Assembly (NCBI GenBank): GCA_958296175.1
Contig: OY282448.1
Coordinates: forward strand, 1,922,472-1,986,471
Length of the DNA: 64,000 bases
Origin: an uncultured Chloroflexota bacterium
GTDB taxonomy: Bacteria; Chloroflexota; UBA11872
Reading direction: 5' to 3'
The stretch's first letter is position 1, and each line of letters begins with the position of its first letter. The notes below the pieces were generated by a model. That model had not been told where the DNA came from. It ran no database searches and worked only from the letters and a program-made list of their open reading frames with translations. The translations under genes were made by a program, and so were the position numbers. Below, in pieces: positions 43,578 through 51,632 of this stretch.

Positions 43578-43739
43578 TCATCCCCAGCCGAAGCCGCTGC
43601 GCGGTTGGAACGACCCGCTCTTCTTGCCGCCGTAGCTGCCGTCGTCGCCCCCGCCGCATCCGCTCCAGGCCGCGCACGACGCGGCCAGAGCCGCGAAGAT
43701 CAGCGCGCGGGCGAGCAGGGAACGCAGCGGAATTTGCAC
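43578..43739 (-). CDS. Mini-lipoprotein with C-terminal RSGFGWG, member 2
   Basis: 53 residues from GTG 43739, with TGGAG about 7 nt upstream. The signal 'LRSLLARALIFAALAASC' continues to 'AAWSGC'. Neither Cys22 nor Cys28 sits in a textbook lipobox; Cys28 leads to the same 'CGGG' start as member 1. The mature tail is 'CGGGDDGSYGGKKSGSFQ' then 'PRSGFGWG'. The DNA around the shared end (43561-43610 against 43319-43368) is almost identical and runs about 18 bp past the stop codon, so the similarity includes non-coding sequence. Confidence 0.6.
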   Translation of the reverse strand: MQIPLRSLLARALIFAALAASCAAWSGCGGGDDGSYGGKKSGSFQPRSGFGWG

Positions 43740-43860
43740 GTGGCTCCAGGGTGGGCAGCCGGAGGCCCGAAACTCTACCACCTGCGCCGTGGGGCGCGCG
43801 CCGGCCGCGCCCCCAATGGCGGCGCACGCGCCGCGTCCGCGCGTTGGGGACCGCGCCGAC

Positions 43861-43889
43861 TTGACAGAACTAGAAAAATATCGTGCACT
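43861..43889 (+). promoter_or_regulatory. Possible promoter (TTGACA) for the small zinc-binding-like ORF
   Basis: A perfect TTGACA at 43861-43866 sits in an AT-rich pocket (GAACTAGAAAAATATCG), unusual in this GC-rich window. Seventeen bases on lies TGCACT, a weak -10. The ATG at 43900 would then be nearly leaderless. The -35 is good; the -10 is doubtful. Confidence 0.4.
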
Positions 43890-43899
43890 AGGCGTCAGG

Positions 43900-44100
43900 A
43901 TGCCGAAGTGCAAAGAATGCGACGCCAGCCAGCGAGTCATCCATGAGGCGTTCCGCGCCGGATGGCTGCGCGTGACATCCGGCGACAAGAGCACCGTGAC
44001 CTGGTACTGCCAGCTGCACCATCCCAAGCCCGCGCCGCGGCCGCCGCGCGCGCCCTTCCAGTCGCAGCTCTCCAGAAAATCCCCGCGACCCAAGACGTGA
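43900..44100 (+). CDS. Small Cys/His protein, putative zinc finger
   Basis: 66 residues from ATG 43900. 'MPKCKECDASQRVIHEAFRA' has C-x2-C, and 'GWLRVTSGDKSTVTWYCQLH' then H-P gives C-x2-H-H, which together could bind one zinc. A basic Pro/Arg/Ser tail follows ('APRPPRAPFQSQLSRKSPRP'). I do not recognise the family. It could be a small nucleic-acid-binding protein. The frame opens upstream of 43900, but the AT-rich promoter-like stretch argues for this start. Confidence 0.5.
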   Translation: MPKCKECDASQRVIHEAFRAGWLRVTSGDKSTVTWYCQLHHPKPAPRPPRAPFQSQLSRKSPRPKT

Positions 44101-44204
44101 GCGGCGCGTGGATGGAGCGCGCGGCGTGACGCGCCGGGCCGCGTCTGGCCGCGCCGCGTAGGCGGCGGACGTCCCGGTTCAGGCTGACGGGCGGCCTTCG
44201 CTGA

Positions 44205-44285
44205 CCCCGTCATTCCGGCCAACGCCGGAATCCAGCAGGCACGAGGTACACCGGTGCGGGAACTGATTCGTCGACACCGGTCCCC
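44205..44285 (+). repeat. Dispersed intergenic repeat, copy B
   Basis: This is the partner of 15245-15350. It starts with CGTCATTCCGGCCAACGCCGGAATCC, a near-perfect REP-type palindrome, then AGGCACGAGGTACACCGG and the block GATTCGTCGACACCGGTCCC shared with copy A. The surrounding gap 44101-44342 has no gene I can support. Confidence 0.6.
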
Positions 44286-44342
44286 GCGCCCGGGCGTTGC
44301 GCCAAGGCCGCTGACGAGCGGCGTCGACCCAGGTCGAGCGCC

Positions 44343-45959
44343 ATGACGCCCCGCGCGCGGCTTCCCGCCCGTGTCCGCGCCGTCCTGCGCGGCGCGCGGC
44401 GCTCGCCGTTGTTCCTGCCCGGCGCCCTCGCCGCCGCCGCGTTGCTGGCGTTTTACGGGCTGAGCGCCGCTACGCGGGTCGGCGGCGGCGACTGGGGACA
44501 GTTTCAGACCTTTGGGTACATGGGCGGCATTCCGCATTCGCCCGGCTATCCGCTGCTGACAGGGAGCATCTACCTGGCCACGCGCCTGGCGCGCTTCGCC
44601 GAGCCTGCCCACACGGCGAACGTGGTCAACGCCGTGTACGCGGCCGCGGCCGGCACGGCGCTGTTCCTGGTCGGGTCGACGCTGGCTCGCTCGCGTCTGG
44701 CCGGCGCCTGCGCCGCCGTGGTGTTTGCCACCGGCTACAGCATCTGGGAACACGCGGCGCAGGCGGGCATGATGAGCGTGCAGACGCTGCTCGTCGTGGT
44801 GCTGGTTGGCGCGCTGCTGGCGTACGACGAGCGCCCGTCGCCGGCGCGGCTGGCGCTGGTCGGTTTTGCGACGGGCCTGTCGCTCACCAACCACGGCGTC
44901 AGCGTGTTCATGCTCCCCGCCACGGCTGTCTTCGTCGCCAGCCGGCGCTTTCCCGGCATCGCGCACCCGCGGACGCTGGCCGCCGCGTTCGGCGCGTGCT
45001 GCCTGGGACTGCTGCCCTGGCTGTACGTCGTGCGCGGCCTGCTGGTGCCGGTGCCGCGCAGCCGGCCCGAAAATATCGACCAGCTCAGCCCGAGCGGACT
45101 TGTCTACCTGATCTTCGGCAAACCGCTGGAGCGGGTCGGCTGCGTGGACGCCATCACCTCGCCCCTGGATGCGGGCCGCCTGGCGTTCTTGGACCAATGG
45201 CCGTTGTTCGTCCACGACGTCCTGCGGGAGTTTGGCTGGGTCTGGCTGGGCGCGGGCGTGCTGGGGTGGCTGCTGCTGGCGCGGCGGCGCGCGCGTCTGG
45301 CGCTGTGGATGGCCTGGACCGGGCTGACCACGATCTGGTATGCGCTCACGTCGATTCCGATGTTCGACGGCGCCCGCTATTTCGTGGTGGTGTACGCCTT
45401 GCTGGCGGTGTGTCTGGCGGCGGCGCTGGGCGGGGGCCTGGAAGCGGCGGTGCGCGGGGCGCGGCGGCTGCCGCCGGCGCCCGCGCGCTACGCCGCGCTG
45501 GCGGCCGCGCTGATCGTGCTGGCGGCGGCAGGGCTGCGGGCGCAGCAGCAGCTGACGGGACCTGCGCGGGTGAACGTGATGCGCCACCGCGAAAACGCCG
45601 AGGAACAGGCAGCCATCGGCTTGGGGGTGCTGCGGCACATGGAACCCGGCAGCGTCTTCTTCACGAACTGGACGTCGTCCTGGTATCCGCGCTACGCGGC
45701 GCACGTCAACGGCCTGAATCGAGACATCAGCATCCAGACGGCGGACTTCGGAATGATGGACGTCTGGCGCGCCGAGGAGATTTTGTCCAGCGGGCGGCGG
45801 CTGTACCTGCAGCGCGTGACGCCGGCGTACGAAACCTTCTTCACCGTGGAGCAGCGCGGCGGCGTGTTCTGGGAGGTATCGCCCCCGCCGCCCGAGCGCG
45901 CCGCCGCGGCGCGCGGCATGGAAATCCCCGGCCCGCCGCCGGCGGCGTCCTGCCCCTGA
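44343..45959 (+). CDS. DUF2723 family membrane protein (GT-C-like)
   Basis: 538 residues with about ten membrane helices. The N-terminal periplasmic loop has 'RVGGGDWGQFQTFGYMGGIP' and 'HSPGYPLLTGSIYLATRL', the D-x-G-Q/E-F and H-x-P-G-Y-P-L motifs of DUF2723. This family is related to protein O-mannosyltransferases and other GT-C enzymes that use lipid-linked sugars. The C-terminal soluble part holds 'GSVFFTNWTSSWYPRYAAHV'. A role in transferring sugars outside the membrane is inferred from the fold; donor and acceptor are unknown. Confidence 0.85.
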   Translation: MTPRARLPARVRAVLRGARRSPLFLPGALAAAALLAFYGLSAATRVGGGDWGQFQTFGYMGGIPHSPGYPLLTGSIYLATRLARFAEPAHTANVVNAVYAAAAGTALFLVGSTLARSRLAGACAAVVFATGYSIWEHAAQAGMMSVQTLLVVVLVGALLAYDERPSPARLALVGFATGLSLTNHGVSVFMLPATAVFVASRRFPGIAHPRTLAAAFGACCLGLLPWLYVVRGLLVPVPRSRPENIDQLSPSGLVYLIFGKPLERVGCVDAITSPLDAGRLAFLDQWPLFVHDVLREFGWVWLGAGVLGWLLLARRRARLALWMAWTGLTTIWYALTSIPMFDGARYFVVVYALLAVCLAAALGGGLEAAVRGARRLPPAPARYAALAAALIVLAAAGLRAQQQLTGPARVNVMRHRENAEEQAAIGLGVLRHMEPGSVFFTNWTSSWYPRYAAHVNGLNRDISIQTADFGMMDVWRAEEILSSGRRLYLQRVTPAYETFFTVEQRGGVFWEVSPPPPERAAAARGMEIPGPPPAASCP

Positions 45960-46132
45960 CGCAGGGCCGCGGCGCCGCGGCCTGCGCCGCCGCCAACGGC
46001 TTCCAGCACCTGCGGCGCCCGGCGCGGGGTCTGGCGGCCAGCAAGGCGGCGGCGACCGCGCGTTGACCCAATAGGAGGGCCGTGGCAGCCTCGATAAGAG
46101 ACGGCGTGCGGATGAACGGGCGGGGCTGCGCG

Positions 46133-47578
46133 ATGAAGATCAGGCGTGCGCTGGCGGCCATCCTGCTCGGCCTGGTGTTTGCCGTGCCTACGGTTCAGGC
46201 AGACGCGTGCCGCTTCCAGTTGGGATTCGAGACGCTGCGCAACCTGATTCCCGACGTCGTTGGCCACTGCCTGGACGACGAACATCCCAGCGCGGACGGC
46301 AGCCACATGGTGCAAACGACCGTCAACGGGCGGCTCGTCTGGAGCAAAGCCTCCAACTGGACCGGGTTTACCAACGGTCGGCACACCTGGATCAACGGCC
46401 CGCAGGGATTGCAGCGGCGGCCGAACACCGAGCGCTTTGCGTGGGAGACCGCAACGCTTCCCAGCTGGGAATCCCGGCGCTTGAGCCTGGCACAGCTGCT
46501 GAACGGCGAATACCGCCTGCCGCTGCTCGACCAGGAGGACCCGGTTCGATTCGAGGACGGTCGGGTGACCATCGAGTCGGAGGGTGGGGGCGCGACGGAA
46601 GCGGTACACGCAGGACTCGTCGACGGCGCGGCCGCGTTCGGCGACCTGGACGGCGATGGGATTGCCGACGCCGCGGCGCCCGTCTTCATCGATTACGGCG
46701 GCACCGGCACGTTCGTCTCGCTGGTTGCCCTCCTCGACCGTGACGGCATCCCAGTGCAGGCGGCGCGCGCGTTCCTGGGCGACCGGGTGCAGGTGGAGCG
46801 CCTGTCCATCGCGCGCGGGGACGTGTTCGTGACCATGCTCACCCACGGACCCGACGACGGGCTGTGCTGCCCCTCGCTGTACCGCACCCGAACGTTCCGG
46901 CTGCACGGGGACCGGCTCGTCCCGGGCCGCCCCCTGGTCGTCGAGTCACCGCTGCCGGGCGCCGCGGTGGCGAGCGGAGTGGAGGTGCGGGGCCGGACGA
47001 GCGCGCCTCCGCCTGCGGACGGCCTGGCCTACCTGGTGTACGACGAGCGCGGCGGCGTGATTGGCATGGGCCGCATCCCCGTGACGACAGCCCCAGGCGA
47101 ACCGGCGACGTTCGCCGCGCCGGTGCGGTTCATCGCGGGCGCGGGCGGCCCGGGGCGCATCGAGATCGTGGACGTGCACCGGCACGACGGTTCGGCGCTG
47201 GCGCGCACGTCGGTGCGCGTGTTCCTCGAAGCGTCGGGGACCTCGGAGCGGCCGCCGCCGCGGCAGATCGTGCTGGAGACGCCCGTGAGCGGCGCCGTCG
47301 TGGGGACCAGCGTGGACGTGCGCGGCCGCGTCAGCGTCATGCCGTTCGAAAAGAACCTGGCCTACCGCGTCTACAGTGAGGGCGGACTCGTGATCGGCGA
47401 GGGAGCGATCTCCGTCGAGGGCGAATACGGTGGGCCAGGAACGTTTGCAACGTCGATTCCCATAAGTGTCGTGACCGAGGCTGGCCCCGTCCGTATCGAG
47501 GTGCGCGACGAGAACGAGGCGGACGGGTCGCTCTTCACCAGCGTTGCGGTCGAGGTGGTGTTCGCCGGCGGCTTGTAG
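46133..47578 (+). CDS. Secreted protein with two Gmad2-like Ig domains
   Basis: About 481 residues from ATG 46133; GTG 46082, just after AGGAGG, and ATG 46112 are alternatives. The signal peptide is 'MKIRRALAAILLGLVFAVPT'. Residues about 20-120 hold a Cys-containing domain with 'GFETLRNLIPDVVGHCLDDE' and 'GHTWINGPQG'-type text, resembling the LGFP-like N-terminal region common in this lineage. A variable region follows with 'AAFGDLDGDGIADAAAPVFI', an FG-GAP/EF-hand-like DxDxDG site. Two Ig-like units then start 'VVESPLPGAAVASGVEVRGR' and 'IVLETPVSGAVVGTSVDVRG', the Gmad2 pattern. It is probably a cell-surface or secreted binding protein. Confidence 0.78.
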   Translation: MKIRRALAAILLGLVFAVPTVQADACRFQLGFETLRNLIPDVVGHCLDDEHPSADGSHMVQTTVNGRLVWSKASNWTGFTNGRHTWINGPQGLQRRPNTERFAWETATLPSWESRRLSLAQLLNGEYRLPLLDQEDPVRFEDGRVTIESEGGGATEAVHAGLVDGAAAFGDLDGDGIADAAAPVFIDYGGTGTFVSLVALLDRDGIPVQAARAFLGDRVQVERLSIARGDVFVTMLTHGPDDGLCCPSLYRTRTFRLHGDRLVPGRPLVVESPLPGAAVASGVEVRGRTSAPPPADGLAYLVYDERGGVIGMGRIPVTTAPGEPATFAAPVRFIAGAGGPGRIEIVDVHRHDGSALARTSVRVFLEASGTSERPPPRQIVLETPVSGAVVGTSVDVRGRVSVMPFEKNLAYRVYSEGGLVIGEGAISVEGEYGGPGTFATSIPISVVTEAGPVRIEVRDENEADGSLFTSVAVEVVFAGGL

Positions 47579-47596
47579 CCGGCCGGCGGGCCGCGG

Positions 47597-49000
47597 CTAT
47601 CCCCTGGCCGCCAGCGCGGCGGCTTCGCGGCCGGCAATGCGGCCAAAGGCGATGCCGATGGACAGCCCGCCGGTGTAGCCGCGCGTGTACAGGCCGCCCA
47701 CGTCCGCGCCGGCGGCGTACAGCCCTGAGATGGGGCGCCCCGCTGAATCGATAACCTGCGCGCGCGGGTTCGTGCGCGCGCCTCCGTAGGTGAAGGTCAC
47801 GCCCGGCAGGCAGCGCAGCGCGTAGAACGGCGGCGTGTCCAGCGGCTGCAAGCCTCCGCTGCGCGGAACGCTCAGCATGGACGGGTCGCCCGCGCGTGCG
47901 GCCGCGTTGTGCTCGGTCAAGGTGGCCATCAGCCGCACGCGGCGCACGCCCCAGCGCTCCGCCGTCTGCCGCGCCAGGGCCTCCAGCGTCGGCGCTTCCA
48001 GAATCTCGCCCCCGACGCCGCGGATGGTCTCGACGCGGCGGGCGGCGGCGCCCGGGCCTTCGCGCGACGTGTTCGCGCGCCGCACGCGCTCGTCGAAGAT
48101 CAGGAAACACAGCGCCTCCGGCTGATGCACCACCGCGTGCACGGTGACCTCGTCGCCCAGAAACTCGTCGTCGAACCGCTCGCCGTGCAGATTCACGAAC
48201 ACGGCGTGCTCGCTGAAGTCGGGCTTGACGCTGGCGAAGTTGTGCAGGCCGGTCACGGCGGGCGGCGCCGGGATCATGTGGCCGTAGAAACGCCCGAACA
48301 CGCCGGCCGTGCCCGCGCCGGCCTCCAGCGCGGCCAAGAACCCGTCGCCCGTGCTGTAGGGGGTGCCGCGCACGATCATGCGGTGCGCCCAGCGCCCGAA
48401 GTAGCGCGCGCGCAGGTCGGCGCTGGCCTGAAATCCGCCCGTGGCCAGAATTACGGCGCGCGCCGCGGCGTGCACGCTGCGGCCCGCGCCGCGCGCGGTT
48501 ACGCCCGTGACGGCGCCGCCGGGGCCCAGGCGCACCTGCCGCAGCCCCGTGTGGGTGAGAATGGTTCCACCGGCGGCGCGCACGCTGTCGGCCAGCCGCT
48601 GCATGAAGACGCCGGCGTCCGGCCGAAAGTCGTCCACCACCCTGGCGAACTTGAACTGCTCCGGCTCCGCCCGGCGGACGATATCGAGACCCAGCGCGCG
48701 AAACCAGGCCGCGCCCTCCTGATAGTTGTCAATCAAGGCCTGCCCCATGGCCGGGTCGGCGTCTGGCTGAACGCTGAGCCAGGCGTCCACGTCGGCGGCG
48801 GTCCAGGCGGAGCCTCCGGAGAAGGCCGCCGAGCCGCCGATCTCGGGCGCTTTCTCGATGACGATCACCGACGCGCCCTGGTCGAGCGCGGTGCGCGCGG
48901 CCGTCAGACCGCCGATACCGCTGCCGGCCACCACCACGTCCGCCCGCAGTTGGTCGACGTCCTCGCGCACGTGCGTGGTCCTCGCTGCGGCCGCCGCCAT
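47597..49000 (-). CDS. FAD-dependent oxidoreductase (fumarate reductase / 3-ketosteroid dehydrogenase-like flavoprotein)
   Basis: 467 residues. 'ADVVVAGSGIGGLTAARTAL' is the FAD Rossmann G-x-G-x-x-G and 'VIEKAPEIGGSAAFSGGSAW' its extension. 'AAARAVILATGGFQASADLR' is the mid-domain GG motif, and the C-terminal 'GLYAAGADVGGLYTRGYTGG' followed by 'SIGIAFGRIAGREAA' closes the FAD site. This is the FAD_binding_2 family, which removes hydrogens from succinate, steroids or similar compounds. There is no heme or Fe-S partner. The start overlaps no neighbour, and a cupin gene is divergent 106 bp away. Confidence 0.88.
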   Translation of the reverse strand: MAAAAARTTHVREDVDQLRADVVVAGSGIGGLTAARTALDQGASVIVIEKAPEIGGSAAFSGGSAWTAADVDAWLSVQPDADPAMGQALIDNYQEGAAWFRALGLDIVRRAEPEQFKFARVVDDFRPDAGVFMQRLADSVRAAGGTILTHTGLRQVRLGPGGAVTGVTARGAGRSVHAAARAVILATGGFQASADLRARYFGRWAHRMIVRGTPYSTGDGFLAALEAGAGTAGVFGRFYGHMIPAPPAVTGLHNFASVKPDFSEHAVFVNLHGERFDDEFLGDEVTVHAVVHQPEALCFLIFDERVRRANTSREGPGAAARRVETIRGVGGEILEAPTLEALARQTAERWGVRRVRLMATLTEHNAAARAGDPSMLSVPRSGGLQPLDTPPFYALRCLPGVTFTYGGARTNPRAQVIDSAGRPISGLYAAGADVGGLYTRGYTGGLSIGIAFGRIAGREAAALAARG

Positions 49001-49106
49001 CCTACGCGAGGTTCCACGCGGGCGCGCCGCCGCGGGTTCTTGCGGTGGTCAAGCCGCGCCGTCGATTGCACAATCGGCGCGCGCCGCCGACCGACGGGAA
49101 CTCGTT

Positions 49107-49481
49107 GTGACGCCAGAAGCGACGGACGACCTCAACTTGCTGCGCCGCGGCCAGGGCGTGGTGGAAGCCTCGGACTGGGGCTCGATAGAGTGGCTGGCGA
49201 ACCGCCGCCTGATGCCGGGCGCGGCCATGACGTTCGGCGCCGTGCGGCTGGCGCCGGGCGCTTCCAACCCGCGGCATCTGCACCCCAATTGCCACGAGTT
49301 GCTCTACGTCGTGGCCGGGGCGCTCGACCACGACCTGGACGAGACGACGGTGCGGCTGGAGGCCGGCGCGCTGCTGCACATTCCGCAGGGCGTCCCCCAC
49401 CAGGCGCACAACCGCGGCGTGTGTCCGTGCGAGGTGATCGTGGTTTACTCCAGCGACGACCGTCAGACGCTGCCCGCCTGA
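49107..49481 (+). CDS. Single-domain cupin
   Basis: 124 residues from GTG 49107 behind GGGAA. 'GAVRLAPGASNPRHLHPNCH' and 'ELLYVVAGALDHDLDE' form cupin motif 1 (H-x-H-type with His, His, Glu). 'LEAGALLHIPQGVPHQAHNR' is motif 2 with the last His. It should bind one divalent metal. Function ranges from isomerase to dioxygenase to sensor in this fold and cannot be fixed; the adjacent sugar and flavin enzymes suggest a metabolic role. Confidence 0.82.
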   Translation: MTPEATDDLNLLRRGQGVVEASDWGSIEWLANRRLMPGAAMTFGAVRLAPGASNPRHLHPNCHELLYVVAGALDHDLDETTVRLEAGALLHIPQGVPHQAHNRGVCPCEVIVVYSSDDRQTLPA

Positions 49482-49567
49482 GGACCCGCCCAATGCGGCG
49501 AACGCCTGCGGTGCGGCTGCGCCAGGAGCTGGGCAAGAGTCAAGAGACGGCTTCCGGGCGGCGCGGC

Positions 49568-50551
49568 TCAGCGCCAGACGCCCGCCGCGCGGTACCAGGC
49601 GATGGCGTCGGCGATGGTCGCCGCCACCGGGCGAATCCGAAACCCAAGCTCGCGCACGGCGCGCGCGTTCGAGACGTACAGGAACCGCGCGCCGACGGCC
49701 GCGTCGTCCGGCGTGACTGGCGGCCGCCAGTCGAACCAGCGGCTGGGCAGGTCGAGCGCGTGCGCCAGCGCCGCCGCCGTCCAGGATGGCAGCGTCACGC
49801 GCACGCTGCGCGACCCCAGCAGCAACGCTCCGAGGTCGGAGAGGGCGGCGTAGGTCAGGTTGTGCCCGGCCAGCAGATAGCGCCGCCCGCGCGCGCCGCG
49901 CCGCGCCAGCGAAACCAGACCCTCCGCGGCGTCGCGAACGTCCACGACGTTCAGCCCGCCCGCGGGCGCGACTCGCAGCGGCCCGTGCATCAGCGGCCGC
50001 AGCATGCGCAAGGCGTGCCCGCCGCGGTCCCACGGCCCCAGAACCGCGCCCAGGTTGCCGATCGCCGCGTGCACGCCGCGCCCCGCCGCGCGCAGCGCCA
50101 GGCGCTCGGCGGCGCGCTTGCTTTCGGCGTACATGAGTGCGGCCGAGGCCGGCTGCACGACCGCGGCCTCGTTCATGATCTCGCCCGGACGATCCGCCAA
50201 TCCCACCGCGGCCAGCGAGCTGACGTGCACGAAGCGCGCGGCGCGTCCCTGGGCCCAGGCCAGCATGGCGCGGGTTCCGTCGACGTTGACCGCGCGCTGC
50301 CGGGCTTCGTCGCCGCGCCAGAAGGATTGATTGGCCGCCAGGTGGAACACCCAGTCGAAGGGCGCGTCGGGCAGCGAGGCGGGGTCGGTCACGTCGCCGG
50401 CGGCGCGCGCGACGGGCAGACCGGCAAGGGCAGCGTCCGCCCAGGGGTCGCCCGGCAGGACGAGCGCCGTGATCTGGTGGCCGTCCTGCGCCAGGCGGCG
50501 CAGGAGCGCCGACCCTACCTGGCCGGTCGCGCCCGTGACGAAGCAGCGCAC
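49568..50551 (-). CDS. NAD-dependent epimerase/dehydratase family protein (extended SDR)
   Basis: 327 residues. 'MRCFVTGATGQVGSALLRRL' is the NAD-binding G-x-x-G-x-x-G. 'VFHLAANQSFWRGDEARQRA' and 'FVHVSSLAAVGLA' follow, and 'YAESKRAAERLAL' carries the Y-x3-K active site. 'YLLAGHNLTYAALSDLGALL' is the substrate region of dihydroflavonol reductase-like or 3-beta-HSD-like SDRs. It ends a minus-strand run with the class II aldolase and sugar kinase genes, so a sugar derivative is a reasonable substrate, unproven. Confidence 0.88.
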   Translation of the reverse strand: MRCFVTGATGQVGSALLRRLAQDGHQITALVLPGDPWADAALAGLPVARAAGDVTDPASLPDAPFDWVFHLAANQSFWRGDEARQRAVNVDGTRAMLAWAQGRAARFVHVSSLAAVGLADRPGEIMNEAAVVQPASAALMYAESKRAAERLALRAAGRGVHAAIGNLGAVLGPWDRGGHALRMLRPLMHGPLRVAPAGGLNVVDVRDAAEGLVSLARRGARGRRYLLAGHNLTYAALSDLGALLLGSRSVRVTLPSWTAAALAHALDLPSRWFDWRPPVTPDDAAVGARFLYVSNARAVRELGFRIRPVAATIADAIAWYRAAGVWR

Positions 50552-50597
50552 GGCGCTGGGAGCCGGGCAGGTTGGAGGCCGCCGCCAGGGCTGGCGC

Positions 50598-50984
50598 TCA
50601 CGGCGGCGCGCCGGCGTCGGCGGGGACGTCGCTCACGGTGAACGACAAGGCGCCGAGCCCCTGCACCTCGAAGCCGACCGTCAGATCGACAGGGGCGTCT
50701 GGCAGGATCACGCCGCGGCCGTGCAGAACCGAGGTGTGGTTCAGCGCCAGGCTGAAGGGCGAATCCGGCGTGACCTCGGCAAATCCGTGGCGCTGCCCGT
50801 CCACTTCGAAGAAGCAGTCCTGGATGGGGAGCGCCGCGCCGCCCACCTCCAGCGGCTGCAGGCGGCGCGCGTAGCCAGAGCCCAGCGTGTTGCGCAGCTC
50901 GAAGCGGAACCCGTCCTCGGTTCGCTGCAGGCTGCCGCGCACGTAGATCCGCCGCAGCAGAAAGCCGGGAACCTGCAGCGGCAT
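50598..50984 (-). CDS. Conserved beta-rich protein of unknown function
   Basis: 128 residues, mostly short beta strands: 'MPLQVPGFLLRRIYVRGSLQ', 'GFRFELRNTLGSGYARRLQP', 'PFSLALNHTSVLHGRGVILP', 'VDLTVGFEVQGLGALSFTVS'. No Cys pair, metal motif or signal peptide. The pattern suggests a small beta-sandwich. Its start (50984) overlaps the aldolase stop by one base, so it is cotranscribed with the sugar-catabolic genes. I cannot assign a function. Confidence 0.6.
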   Translation of the reverse strand: MPLQVPGFLLRRIYVRGSLQRTEDGFRFELRNTLGSGYARRLQPLEVGGAALPIQDCFFEVDGQRHGFAEVTPDSPFSLALNHTSVLHGRGVILPDAPVDLTVGFEVQGLGALSFTVSDVPADAGAPP

Positions 50985-51631
50985 CAGGCGTGCTCCGCCT
51001 GCTGGCGCATGAGATACAGCTCGGTTTCGGCCGCCGCAACGTCGTCGGGCAGCCGGCGCGCGCTGGCGCCAGACGACGCGATGATCCAGATTCTGGCCAG
51101 CCGCTCGGTCAGCCGGGTCATTTCCAGGGCGTCGGCCGGGTCAGAGCCGACTGTCACCGTCCCGTGGTTTGCCAGCAGCACGGCGCGGCGTTGGCCAAGA
51201 GCGCGCACGGCGTTGGCGGCCAGCGCGTCGGACGCCGCCGGCGCGTAGGCGCTCACTTCCACGGCGCCGCCCAGGTGGATCACCTGCTCGTCCATGAAAG
51301 CGGGGATCGGTTCGCGGCGCGCGGCCAGGGCGCTGGCGTAGATCGGATGCGCGTGCACGATGGCCCGCACGTCCGGCCGCGCCGCGTAGATTGCGCCATG
51401 CAGAAGTGACTCAGAGGACGGCAAACCCTCGCCCTCGATAGGGTCGCCCGTGAACGTGACTGTAACAACATGCGCGGGGGTCAGTTCGGGATAGGGCGTG
51501 CGCGTGGGCGTAATGAGCATCGCGCCGCCGCCGCCGCGCGCGCTGACGTTGCCGGCCGCGCCGCTCACCAGACCCTCGGCGTGCATGGCGCGCGCGGCGG
51601 CCGCGACCTGGGCCGTGCGGCCGCCGGGCAT
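50984..51631 (-). CDS. Class II aldolase/adducin family protein
   Basis: 215 residues from ATG 51631, one base after the kinase stop; the longer frame would run into the kinase gene. 'GLVSGAAGNVSAR' is the phosphate-binding loop, 'SSESLLHGAIYAARPDVRAI' has the catalytic Glu/Ser region, 'VHAHPIYASALAA' the first zinc His pair, and 'AVLLANHGTVTVGSDPADAL' the third zinc His. It should cleave a sugar phosphate such as fuculose- or ribulose-1-phosphate, or a 3-oxo-tetronate phosphate. The FGGY kinase immediately upstream could supply the phosphorylated substrate. Confidence 0.9.
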   Translation of the reverse strand: MPGGRTAQVAAAARAMHAEGLVSGAAGNVSARGGGGAMLITPTRTPYPELTPAHVVTVTFTGDPIEGEGLPSSESLLHGAIYAARPDVRAIVHAHPIYASALAARREPIPAFMDEQVIHLGGAVEVSAYAPAASDALAANAVRALGQRRAVLLANHGTVTVGSDPADALEMTRLTERLARIWIIASSGASARRLPDDVAAAETELYLMRQQAEHA

Positions 51632-51632
51632 C

